The notes under the pieces are model-generated. The model saw only the letters and a list, made by a program, of their open reading frames with translations. It was not told where the DNA came from and made no database searches. From Coriaria nepalensis (taxonomy: Eukaryota > Streptophyta > Magnoliopsida > Cucurbitales > Coriariaceae): a DNA stretch of 64,000 nt. The stretch is taken from assembly GCA_027186245.1 (NCBI GenBank), contig CP114481.1, forward strand, positions 49,011,501 to 49,075,500, written 5' to 3'. This document shows, in pieces, positions 40,105 through 51,660 of this stretch (position 1 is its first letter; every line of letters begins with the position of its first letter). A program made the translations under genes and the position numbers.

Positions 40105-43100
40105 ATAACTTGCAAATGATCATTGCAAGGAAAGTGTGCTTTCGTTTAACCTTAAAATCATTTCAATGAGTCATTTCAAGTCAATAACTTTTTTCAAAGC
40201 AAGTCGAATGAATTCTAGTTTTGTACTACAGACACAACTTTTGTGCATAACTTGCAAATGATCATTGCAAGGAAAGTGTGCTTTCGTTTAATCTTAAAAT
40301 CATTTCAATGAGTCATTTCAAGTCAATAAATTATTTCAAAGCAAGTCGAATGAATTCTAGTTTTGCACTACAGACACAACTTTAATGCATAACTTGCAAG
40401 TGATCATTGCAAGGAGAGTGTGCATTCGTTTAAAATTAAAATCATTTCAATGAGTCATTTCAAGTCAATAACTTTTTTCAAAGCAAGTCGAATGAATTCT
40501 AGTTTTGCACTACAAACACAACTTTCGTGCATAACTTGCAAATGATCATTGCATGGAAAGTGTGCATTCTTTTAACTTTAAAATCATTTCAATGAGTCAA
40601 TTCAAGTCAATAAATTATTTCAAAGCAAGTCGAACGAATTCTAGTTTTTCACTACAAACACAACTTTTGTGCATAACTTGCAAATGATCATTGCAAGGAA
40701 AGTGTGCATTCGTTTAAAATTAAAATCATTTCAATGAGTCATTTCAAGTCAATAACTTTTTTCAAAGCAAGTCGAACGAATTCTAGTTTTCCACTACAAA
40801 CACAACTTTTGTGCATAATTTGCAAATGATCATTGCAAGGAAAGTGTGCTTTCGTTTAACCTGAAAAGCATTTCAATGAGTCATTTCAAGTCAATAACTT
40901 ATTTCAAAGCAAGTCGAATGAATTCTAGTTTTGCACTACAGACACAACTTTCGTGCATAACTTACAAATGATCATTGCAAGGAAAGTGTGCATTCGTTTA
41001 AAATTAAAATCATTTCAATGAGTCATTTCAAGTCAATAACTTATTTCAAAGCAAGTCGAACGAAATCTAGTTTTGCACTACAGACACAACTTTTGTGCAT
41101 AACTTGCACATGATCATTGCAAGGAAAGTGTGCATTCGTTTAAAATTAAAATCATTTCAATGAGTCATTTCAAGTCAATAACTTTTTTCAAAGCAATCCG
41201 AATGAAATCTAGTTTTGCACTACAGACACAACTTTTGTGCATAACTTGCACATGATCATTGCAAGGAAAGTGTGCATTCGTTTAACCTTAAAATCATTTC
41301 AATGAGTCATTTCAAGTCAATAACGTTTTTCAAAGCAAGTCGAATGAATTCTAGTTTTGCACTACAGACACAACTTTTGTGCATAACTTGCAAATGATCA
41401 TTGCAAGGAAAGTGTGCTTTCGTTTAACCTTAAAATCATTTCAATGAGTCATTTCAAGTCAATAACTTATTTCAAAGCAAGTCGAATGAATTCTAGCTTT
41501 GCACTACAGACACAACTTTCGTGCATAACTTGCAAATGATCATTGCAAGGAAAGTGTGCTTTCGTTTAACATTAAAATCATTTCAATGAGTCATTTCAAG
41601 TCAATAACTTTTTTCAAAGCAAGTCCAATGAATTCTAGTTTTGCACTACAGACACAACTTTTGTGCAAAACTTGCAAATGATCATTGCAAGGAAAGTGTG
41701 CTTTCGGTTAGCCGTAAAATCATTTCAATGAGTCATTTCAAGTCAATAACTTATTTCAAAGCAAGTCGAATGAATTCTAGTTTTGCACTACAGACACAAC
41801 TTTCGTGCATAACTTGCAAACGATCATTGCAAGGAAAGTGTGCATTCGTTTAAAATTAAAATCATTTCAAAGAGTCATTTCAGGTCAATAACTTTTTTCA
41901 AAGCAATCCGAATGAAATCTAGTTTTGCACTACAGACACAACTTTTGTGCATAACTTGCACATGATCATTGCAAGGAAAGTGTGCTTTCGTTTAACCTTA
42001 AAATCATTTCAATGAGTCATTTCAAGTCAATAACATATTTCGAGGCAATTCGAACGAATTCTATTTTCGCACTACAAACACAACTTTTGTGCATAACTTG
42101 CAAATGATCATTGCAAGGAAAGTGTGCTTTCGTTTAACCTTAAAATCATTTCAATGAGTCATTTCAAGTCAATAACTTATTTCAAAGCAAGTCGAATGAA
42201 TTCTAGTTTTGCACTACAGACACAACTTTCGTGCATAACTTGCAAATGATCATTGCAAGGAAAGTGTGCATTCGTTTAAAATTAAAATCATTTCAATGAG
42301 TCATTTCAAGTCAATAACTTATTTCAAAGCAAGTCGAACGAAGTCTAGTTTTCCACTACAAACACAACTTTTGTGCATAATTTGCAAATGATCATTGCAA
42401 GGAAAGTGTGCATTCGTTTAACCTAAAAATCATTTCAATGAGTCATTTCAAGTCAATAACTTATTTCAAAACCATTCGAACGAATTCTATTTTTGCACTA
42501 CAAACACAAGTTTTGTGCATAACCTGCAAATTATCATTCCAAGGAAAGTGTGCATTCGTTTAACCTTAAAATCATTTCAATGATTCATTTCAAGTCAATA
42601 ACTTTTTTCAAAGCAAGTCGAATGAATTCTAGTTTTGCACTACAGACACAACTTTTGTGCATAACTTGCAAATGATCATTGCAAGGAAAGTGTGCTTTCG
42701 TTTAACCTTAAAATCATTTCAATGAGTCATTTCAAGTCAATAACTTTTTTCAAAGCAAGTCGAATGAATTCTAGTTTTGTACTACAGACACAACTTTTGT
42801 GCATAACTTGCAAATGATCATTGCAAGGAAAGTGTGCTTTCGTTTAATCTTAAAATCATTTCAATGAGTCATTTCAAGTCAATAAATTATTTCAAAGCAA
42901 GTCGAATGAATTCTAGTTTTGCACTACAGACACAACTTTAATGCATAACTTGCAAGTGATCATTGCAAGGAGAGTGTGCATTCGTTTAAAATTAAAATCA
43001 TTTCAATGAGTCATTTCAAGTCAATAACTTTTTTCAAAGCAAGTCGAATGAATTCTAGTTTTGCACTACAAACACAACTTTCGTGCATAACTTGCAAATG

Positions 43101-45216
43101 ATCATTGCATGGAAAGTGTGCATTCTTTTAACTTTAAAATCATTTCAATGAGTCAATTCAAGTCAATAAATTATTTCAAAGCAAGTCGAACGAATTCTAG
43201 TTTTTCACTACAAACACAACTTTTGTGCATAACTTGCAAATGATCATTGCAAGGAAAGTGTGCATTCGTTTAAAATTAAAATCATTTCAATGAGTCATTT
43301 CAAGTCAATAACTTTTTTCAAAGCAAGTCGAACGAATTCTAGTTTTCCACTACAAACACAACTTTTGTGCATAATTTGCAAATGATCATTGCAAGGAAAG
43401 TGTGCTTTCGTTTAACCTGAAAAGCATTTCAATGAGTCATTTCAAGTCAATAACTTATTTCAAAGCAAGTCGAATGAATTCTAGTTTTGCACTACAGACA
43501 CAACTTTCGTGCATAACTTACAAATGATCATTGCAAGGAAAGTGTGCATTCGTTTAAAATTAAAATCATTTCAATGAGTCATTTCAAGTCAATAACTTAT
43601 TTCAAAGCAAGTCGAACGAAATCTAGTTTTGCACTACAGACACAACTTTTGTGCATAACTTGCACATGATCATTGCAAGGAAAGTGTGCATTCGTTTAAA
43701 ATTAAAATCATTTCAATGAGTCATTTCAAGTCAATAACTTTTTTCAAAGCAATCCGAATGAAATCTAGTTTTGCACTACAGACACAACTTTTGTGCATAA
43801 CTTGCACATGATCATTGCAAGGAAAGTGTGCATTCGTTTAACCTTAAAATCATTTCAATGAGTCATTTCAAGTCAATAACGTTTTTCAAAGCAAGTCGAA
43901 TGAATTCTAGTTTTGCACTACAGACACAACTTTTGTGCATAACTTGCAAATGATCATTGCAAGGAAAGTGTGCTTTCGTTTAACCTTAAAATCATTTCAA
44001 TGAGTCATTTCAAGTCAATAACTTATTTCAAAGCAAGTCGAATGAATTCTAGCTTTGCACTACAGACACAACTTTCGTGCATAACTTGCAAATGATCATT
44101 GCAAGGAAAGTGTGCTTTCGTTTAACCTTAAAATCATTTCAATGAGTCATTTCAAGTCAATAACTTTTTTCAAAGCAAGTCCAATGAATTCTAGTTTTGC
44201 ACTACAGACACAACTTTTGTGCAAAACTTGCAAATGATCATTGCAAGGAAAGTGTGCTTTCGGTTAGCCGTAAAATCATTTCAATGAGTCATTTCAAGTC
44301 AATAACTTATTTCAAAGCAAGTCGAATGAATTCTAGTTTTGCACTACAGACACAACTTTCGTGCATAACTTGCAAACGATCATTGCAAGGAAAGTGTGCA
44401 TTCGTTTAAAATTAAAATCATTTCAAAGAGTCATTTCAGGTCAATAACTTTTTTCAAAGCAATCCGAATGAAATCTAGTTTTGCACTACAGACACAACTT
44501 TTGTGCATAACTTGCACATGATCATTGCAAGGAAAGTGTGCTTTCGTTTAACCTTAAAATCATTTCAATGAGTCATTTCAAGTCAATAACATATTTCGAG
44601 GCAATTCGAACGAATTCTATTTTCGCACTACAAACACAACTTTTGTGCATAACTTGCAAATGATCATTGCAAGGAAAGTGTGCTTTCGTTTAACCTTAAA
44701 ATCATTTCAATGAGTCATTTCAAGTCAATAACTTATTTCAAAGCAAGTCGAATGAATTCTAGTTTTGCACTACAGACACAACTTTCGTGCATAACTTGCA
44801 AATGATCATTGCAAGGAAAGTGTGCATTCGTTTAAAATTAAAATCATTTCAATGAGTCATTTCAAGTCAATAACTTATTTCAAAGCAAGTCGAACGAAGT
44901 CTAGTTTTCCACTACAAACACAACTTTTGTGCATAATTTGCAAATGATCATTGCAAGGAAAGTGTGCATTCGTTTAACCTAAAAATCATTTCAATGAGTC
45001 ATTTCAAGTCAATAACTTATTTCAAAACCATTCGAACGAATTCTATTTTTGCACTACAAACACAAGTTTTGTGCATAACCTGCAAATTATCATTCCAAGG
45101 AAAGTGTGCATTCGTTTAACCTTAAAATCATTTCAATGATTCATTTCAAGTCAATAACTTTTTTCAAAGCAAGTCGAATGAATTCTAGTTTTGCACTACA
45201 GACACAACTTTTGTGC
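40105..45216 (+). repeat. 18-monomer tandem higher-order repeat (2,556 bp)
   Basis: Copy 1 is about 40105-42660 and copy 2 about 42661-45216. Paired markers at exactly 2,556 bp: TTGTACTACAG (40221, 42777), ACCTGAAAAGC (marker at 40861, 43417), AACATATTTCGAGG (42031, 44587) and the CGGTTAGCCG variant. I noticed very few differences, one being AACATTAAAATC near 41570 against AACCTTAAAATC. This is one of the youngest duplications in the window. Confidence 0.9.
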
Positions 45217-46640
45217 ATAACTTGCAAATGATCATTGCAAGGAAAGTGTGCTTTCGTTTAACCTTAAAATCATTTCAATGAGTCATTTCAAGTCAATAAC
45301 TTTTTTCAAAGCAATCCGAATGAAATCTAGTTTTGCACTACAGACACAACTTTTGTGCATAACTTGCACATGATCATTGCAAGGAAAGTGTGCATTCGTT
45401 TAACCTTAAAATCATTTCAATGAGTCATTTCAAGTCAATAACGTTTTTCAAAGCAAGTCGAATGAATTCTAGTTTTGCACTACAGACACAACTTTTGTGC
45501 ATAATTTGCAAATGATCATTGCAAGGAAAGTGTGCTTTCGTTTAACCTGAAAAGCATTTCAATGAGTCATTTCAAGTCAATAACTTATTTCAAAGCAAGT
45601 CGAATGAATTCTAGTTTTGCACTACAGACACAACTTTCGTGCATAACTTACAAATGATCATTGCAAGGAAAGTGTGCATTCGTTTAAAATTAAAATCATT
45701 TCAATGAGTCATTTCAAGTCAATAACTTATTTCAAAGCAAGTCGAACGAAATCTAGTTTTGCACTAGAGACACAACTTTTGTGCATAACTTGCACATGAT
45801 CATTGCAAGGAAAGTGTGCATTCGTTTAAAATTAAAATCATTTCAATGAGTCATTTCAAGTCAATAACTTTTTTCAAAGCAATCCGAATGAAATCTAGTT
45901 TTGCACTACAGACACAACTTTTGTGCATAACTTGCACATGATCATTGCAAGGAAAGTGTGCATTCGTTTAACCTTAAAATCATTTCAATGAGTCATTTTA
46001 AGTCAATAACTTATTTCAAAGCAAGTCGAATGAATTCTAGTTTTGCACTACAGACACAACTTTCGTGCATAACTTGCAAATGATCATTGCAAGGAAAGTG
46101 TGCATTCGTTTAAAATTAAAATCATTTCAATGAGTCATTTCAAGTCAATAACTTATTTCAAAGCAAGTCGAACGAAGTCTAGTTTTCCACTACAAACACA
46201 ACTTTTGTGCATAATTTGCAAATGATCATTGCAAGGAAAGTGTGCATTCGTTTAACCTAAAAATCATTTCAATGAGTCATTTCAAGTCAATAACTTATTT
46301 CAAAACCATTCGAACGAATTCTATTTTTGCACTACAAACACAAGTTTTGTGCATAACCTGCAAATTATCATTCCAAGGAAAGTGTGCATTCGTTTAACCT
46401 TAAAATCATTTCAATGATTCATTTCAAGTCAATAACTTTTTTCAAAGCAAGTCGAATGAATTCTAGTTTTGCACTACAGACACAACTTTTGTGCATAACT
46501 TGCAAATGATCATTGCAAGGAAAGTGTGCTTTCGTTTAACCTTAAAATCATTTCAATGAGTCATTTCAAGTCAATAACTTATTTCAAAGCAAGTCGAATG
46601 AATTCTAGTTTTGCACTACAGACACAACTTTCGTGCATAA

Positions 46641-46661
46641 CTTGCAAATGATCATTGCAAG
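46641..46661. repeat. 21-bp near-perfect dyad in the monomer (representative copy)
   Basis: Arms CTTGCAA and TTGCAAG flank a self-complementary TGATCA core. One extra A after the left arm is the only break in an otherwise perfect 20-bp palindrome. The same element is present in most monomers at monomer positions 27-47, for example 311-331. A recurrent type with CAAATTATCATTCC in this place has lost both the core and the right arm, and a CACATGATC type has a damaged left arm. Dyad symmetry is common in centromeric satellites and could extrude as a cruciform or bind a dimeric protein; that role is inference. Confidence 0.85.
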
Positions 46662-46691
46662 GAAAGTGTGCTTTCGTTTAACCTTAAAATC

Positions 46692-46729
46692 ATTTCAATG
46701 AGTCATTTCAAGTCAATAACTTATTTCAA
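46692..46729 (+). repeat. Three internal ATTTCAA direct repeats
   Basis: ATTTCAA occurs at 46692-46698, 46705-46711 and 46723-46729, spaced 13 and 18 bp apart. The first spacing equals the length of the 13-bp duplications found elsewhere in the array, so slippage or misaligned exchange between these heptamers explains them. The pattern suggests that this part of the monomer itself grew from a shorter repeat. Confidence 0.85.
46699..46705. other. TGAGTCA heptamer (AP-1/GCN4-like), representative copy
   Basis: TGAGTCA matches the consensus site of bZIP proteins such as AP-1 and GCN4. It recurs at monomer positions 85-91 in most copies. Variants are TCAGTCA (common on the left), TTAGTCA, TGATTCA and TGACTCA; the last is the reverse complement of TGAGTCA and so keeps the site. 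A short AT-rich motif carried along by array amplification needs no function, so binding is speculative. Confidence 0.5.
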
Positions 46730-46741
46730 AGCAAGTCGAAT

Positions 46742-46747
46742 GAATTC
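46742..46747. other. EcoRI site of the monomer (representative copy)
   Basis: GAATTC lies at monomer positions 128-133 in most copies. It is lost in defined types: GAAGTC, GAAATC, GAATTTTATT and GAATTATAG. A BclI site (TGATCA) sits in the dyad, and TCGA (TaqI) is present in both the GTCGAA and TTCGAA types. Digestion should give 142-bp ladders, with multimers marking the types that lost a site. Confidence 0.85.
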
Positions 46748-47526
46748 TAGTTTTGCACTACAGACACAACATTCGTGCATAACTTGCAAATGATCATTGC
46801 AAGGAAAGTGTGCATTCGTTTAACCTTAAAATCATTTCAATGAGTCATTTCAAGTCAATAACTTATTTCAAAGCAAGTCGAATGAATTCTAGTTTTGCAC
46901 TACAGACACAACTTTCGTGCATAACTTGCAAATGATCATTGCAAGGAAAGTGTGCATTCGTTTAAAATTAAAATCATTTCAATGAGTCATTTCAAGTCAA
47001 TAACTTTTTTCAAAGCAATCCGAATGAAATCTAGTTTTGCACTACAGACACAACTTTTGTGCATAACTTGCACATGATCATTGCAAGGAAAGTGTGCTTT
47101 CGTTTAACCTAAAAATCATTTCAATGAGTCATTTCAAGTCAATAACTTATTTCAAAGCAAGTCGAATGAATTCTAGTTTTGCACTACAGACACAACATTC
47201 GTGCATAACTTGCAAATGATCATTGCAAGGAAAGTGTGCATTCGTTTAAAATTAAAATCATTTCAATGAGTCATTTCAAGTCAATAACTTATTTCAAAGC
47301 AAGTCGAACGAAGTCTAGTTTTCCACTACAAACACAACTTTTGTGCATAATTTGCAAATGATCATTGCAAGGAAAGTGTGCATTCGTTTAACCAAAAAAT
47401 CATTTCAATGAGTCATTTCAAGTCAATAACTTATTTCAAAACCATTCGAACGAATTCTATTTTTGGACTACAAACACAAGTTTTGTGCATAACCTGCAAA
47501 TTATCATTCCAAGGAAAGTGTGCATT

Positions 47527-47836
47527 CGTTTAACCTTAAAATCATTTCAATGATTCATTTCAAGTCAATAACTTTTTTCAAAGCAAGTCGAATGAATTCT
47601 AGTTTTGCACTACACACACAACTTTTGTGCATAACTTGCAAATGATCATTGCAAGGAAAGTGTGCTTTCGTTTAACCTTAAAATCATTTCAATGATTCAT
47701 TTCAAGTCAATAACTTTTTTCAAAGCAAGTCGAATGAATTCTAGTTTTGCACTACACACACAACTTTTGTGCATAACTTGCAAATGATCATTGCAAGGAA
47801 AGTGTGCTTTCGTTTAACCTTAAAATCATTTCAATG
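47527..47836 (+). repeat. Single-monomer tandem duplication
   Basis: Two adjacent monomers share the rare ACTACACACAC variant (GCAC at 47607 and 47749) and match base for base over about one monomer length. This is the smallest unit of amplification seen, exactly 142 bp. The variant reappears at 52151, 58399 and 63370 as single copies. Confidence 0.85.
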
Positions 47837-49104
47837 AGTCATTTCAAGTCAATAACTTATTTCAAAGCAAGTCGAATGAATTCTAGTTTTGCACTACAGA
47901 CACAACTTTCGTGCATAACTTGCAAATGATCATTGCAAGGAAAGTGTGCATTCGTTTAAAATTAAAATCATTTCAATGAGTCATTTCAGGTCAATAACTT
48001 ATTTCAAAGCAAGTCGAACGAATTCTAGTTTTCCACTACAAACACAACTTTTGTGCATAACTTGCAAATGATCATTGCAAGCAAAGTGTGCATTCGTTTA
48101 ACCTTAAAATCATTTCAATGAGTCATTTCAAGTCAATAACTTTTTTCAAAGCAAGTCGAATGAATTCTAGTTTTGCACTACAGACACAACTTTTGTGCAA
48201 AACTTGCAAATGATCATTGCAAGGAAAGTGTGCTTTCGGTTAACCTTAAAATCATTTCAATGAGTCATTTCAAGTCAATAACTTATTTCAAAGCAAGTCG
48301 AATGAATTCTAGTTTTGCACTACAGACACAACTTTTGTGCATAACTTGCAAATGATCATTGCAAGGAAAGTGTGCTTTCGTTTAACCTTAAAATCATTTC
48401 AATGAGTCATTTCAAGTCAATAACTTATTTCAAAGCAAGTCGAATGAATTCTAGTTTTGCACTACAGACACAACTTTCGTGCATAACTTGCAAATGATCA
48501 TTGCAAGGAAAGTGTGCATTCGTTTAAAATTAAAATCATTTCAATGAGTCATTTCAAGTCAATAACTTATTTCAAAGGAAGTCGAACCAATTATAGTTTT
48601 CCACTACAAACACAACTTTTGTGCATAATTTGCAAATGGTCATTGCAAGGAAAGTGTGCATTCGTTGAACCTAAAAATCATTTCAATGAGTCATTTCAAG
48701 TCAATAACTTATTTCAAAACCATTCGAACAAATTCTATTTTTGCACTACAAACACAAGTTTTGTGCATAACTTGCAAATTATCATTCCAAGGAAAGTGTG
48801 CATTCATTTAACCTTAAAATCATTTCAATCAGTCATTTCAAGTCAATATCATATTTCGAGGCAATTCGAACGAATTCTCTTTTCGCACTACAAACACAAC
48901 TTTTGTGCATAACTTGCAAATGATCATTGCAAGGAAAGTGTGCTTTCGTTTAACCTTAAAATCATTTCAATGAGTCATTTCAAGTCAATAACTTATTTCA
49001 AAGCAAGTCGAATGAATTCTAGTTTTGCACTACAGACACAACTTTCGTGCATAACTTGCAAATGATCATTGCAAGGAAAGTGTGCATTCGTTTAAAATTA
49101 AAAT

Positions 49105-51660
49105 CCTTTCAATGAGTCATTTCAAGTCAATAACTTATTTCAAAGCAAGTCGAACGAAGTCTAGTTTTCCACTACAAACACAACTTTTGTGCATAATTTG
49201 CAAATGATCATTGCAAGGAAAGTGTGCATTCGTTTAACCTTAAAATCATTTCAATGAGTCATTTCAAGTCAATAACTTATTTCAAAGCAAGTCGAATGAA
49301 TTTTAGTTTTGCACTACAGACACAACTTTCGTGCATAACTTGCAAATGATCATTGCAAGGAAAGTGTGCATTCGTTTAAAATTAAAATCATTTCAATGAG
49401 TCATTTCAAGTCAATAACTTTTTTCAAAGCAATCCGAATGAAATCTAGTTTTGCACTACAGACACAACTTTTGTGCATAACTTGCACATGATCATTGCAA
49501 GGAAAGTGTGCTTTTGTTTAACCTTAAAATCATTTCAATGAGTCATTTCAAGTCAATAACTTATTTCAAAACCATTCGAACGAATTCTATTTTTGCACTA
49601 CAAACACAAGTTTTGTGCATAACCTGCAAATTATCATTCCATGGAAAGTGTGCATTCGTTTAACCTTAAAATCATTTCAATGATTCATTTCAAGTCAATA
49701 ACTTTTTTCAAAGCAAGTCGAATGAATTCTAGTTTTGCACTACAGACACAACTTTGGTGCATAACTTGCAAATGATCATTGCAAGGAAAGTGTGCTTTCG
49801 TTTAACCTTAAAATCATTTCAATGAGTCATTTCAAGTCAATAACTTATTTCAAAGCAAGTCGAATGAATTCTAGTTTTGCACTACAGACACAACTTTCGT
49901 GCATAACTTGCAAATGATCATTGCAAGGAAAGTGTGCTTTCGTTTAACCTTAAAATCATTTCAATGAGTCATTTCAAGTCAATAACTTATTTCAAAGCAA
50001 GTCGAATGAATTCTAGTTTTGCACTACAGACACAACATTCGTGCATAACTTGCAAATGATCATTGCAAGGAAAGTGTGTATTCGTTTAACCTTAAAATCA
50101 TTTCAATGAGTCATTTCAAGTCAATAACTTATTTCAAAGCAAGTCGAATGAATTCTAGTTTTGCACTACAGACACAACTTTCGTGCATAACTTGCAAATG
50201 ATCATTGCAAGGAAAGTGTGCATTCGTTTAAAATTAAAATCATTTCAATGACTCATTTCAAGTCAATAACTTATTTCAAAACCATTCGAAGGAATTCTAT
50301 TTTTGCACTACAAACACAAGTTTTGTGCATAACTTGCAAATTATCATTCCAAGGAAAGTGTGCATTCGTTTAACCTAAAAATCATTTCAATGAGTCATTT
50401 CAAGTCAATAACTTATTTCAAAGCAAGTCGAACGAAGTCTAGTTTTCCACTACAAACACAACTTTTGTGCATAATTTGCAAATGATCATTGCAAGGAAAG
50501 TGTGCATTCGTTTAACCTTAAAATCATTTCAATGAGTCATTTCAAGTCAATAACTTATTTCAAAGCAAGTCGAATGAATTCTAGTTTTGCACTACAGACA
50601 CAACTTTCGTGCATAACTTGCAAATGATCATTGCAAGGAAAGTGTGCATTCGTTTAAAATTAAAATCATTTCAATGAGTCATTTCAAGTCAATAACTTTT
50701 TTCAAAGCAATCCGAATGAAATCTAGTTATGCACTACAGACACAACTTTTGTGCATAACTTGCACATGATCATTGCAAGGAAAGTGTGCTTTCGTTTAAC
50801 CTTAAAATCATTTCAATGAGTCATTTCAAGTCAATAACTTATTTCAAAACCATTCGAACGAATTCTATTTTTGCACTACAAACACAAGTTTTGTGCATAA
50901 CCTGCAAATTATCATTCCATGGAAAGTGTGCATTCGTTTAACCTTAAAATCATTTCAATGATTCATTTCAAGTCAATAACTTTTTTCAAAGCAAGTCGAA
51001 TGAATTCTAGTTTTGCACTACAGACACAACTTTGGTGCATAACTTGCAAATGATCATTGCAAGGAAAGTGTGCTTTCGTTTAACCTTAAAATCATTTCAA
51101 TGAGTCATTTCAAGTCAATAACTTATTTCAAAGCAAGTCGAATGAATTCTAGTTTTGCACTACAGACACAACTTTCGTGCATAACTTGCAAATGATCATT
51201 GCAAGGAAAGTGTGCTTTCGTTTAACCTTAAAATCATTTCAATGAGTCATTTCAAGTCAATAACTTATTTCAAAGCAAGTCGAATGAATTCTAGTTTTGC
51301 ACTACAGACACAACATTCGTGCATAACTTGCAAATGATCATTGCAAGGAAAGTGTGTATTCGTTTAACCTTAAAATCATTTCAATGAGTCATTTCAAGTC
51401 AATAACTTATTTCAAAGCAAGTCGAATGAATTCTAGTTTTGCACTACAGACACAACTTTCGTGCATAACTTGCAAATGATCATTGCAAGGAAAGTGTGCA
51501 TTCGTTTAAAATTAAAATCATTTCAATGACTCATTTCAAGTCAATAACTTATTTCAAAACCATTCGAAGGAATTCTATTTTTGCACTACAAACACAAGTT
51601 TTGTGCATAACTTGCAAATTATCATTCCAAGGAAAGTGTGCATTCGTTTAACCTTAAAAT
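49105..51660 (+). repeat. 9-monomer tandem higher-order repeat (1,278 bp), second family
   Basis: Copy 1 is about 49105-50382 and copy 2 about 50383-51660. Markers: CATTCCATGG (ATGG at 49641 and 50919) and TGACTCATTTC (50250 and 51528). Differences noticed: GAATTTTAG near 49300, CTTTTGTTT near 49510, and CTAGTTATGC at 50723 in copy 2. Its monomer order differs from the 9-mer near 20 kb, so the equal length is coincidental. Confidence 0.88.

Larger units (their letters stand above)
46615..46756 (+). repeat. Reference 142-bp monomer
   Basis: Chosen as a near-consensus copy, with position 1 at ACTAC. In monomer coordinates it holds: a 21-bp dyad at 27-47; a switch region at about 62-75 that is ACCTTAAAATC here and TAAAATTAAAATC or ACCTAAAAATC in other types; ATTTCAA heptamers at 78-84, 91-97 and 109-115; TGAGTCA at 85-91; a variable GTCGAATG/GTCGAACG/TTCGAACG stretch near 120-128; and an EcoRI site at 128-133. 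Other frequent variable sites are CTTTCGTG versus CTTTTGTG near 14-21, ACAGACAC versus ACAAACAC near 4-11, and GCATTCG versus GCTTTCG near 56-62. The start phase is arbitrary; the biological unit boundary is unknown. Confidence 0.93.
45216..49104. repeat. Mosaic satellite segment after the 18-mers
   Basis: Pieces of the 18-mer recur at other offsets: ACCTGAAAAGC at 45547 (15 monomers after 43417) and AACGTTTTTC at 45440 (11 monomers after 43878). GAACGAAGTC monomers at 46170 and 47306 mark an 8-monomer spacing (1,136 bp). Around 48.5-48.9 kb a CGTTGAACC monomer lacks the usual TAA in one frame. Only satellite is present. Confidence 0.75.

Noticed and set aside
46615..46756. CENP-B box in the monomer
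   Set aside because: ATTCGTTTAACCTTAA matches the TTCG and the following A of the box at the right spacing but has TTAA where the essential CGGG should be. I found no better match on either strand.
48514..48912. Longest open frame, 132 codons, and the other 60-100 codon frames in the window
   Set aside because: All begin with TTG or GTG, follow the repeat phase, share one set of translated repeat peptides and lie inside tandem satellite. Because 142 is not a multiple of 3, each next monomer is read in another frame and soon meets a stop.
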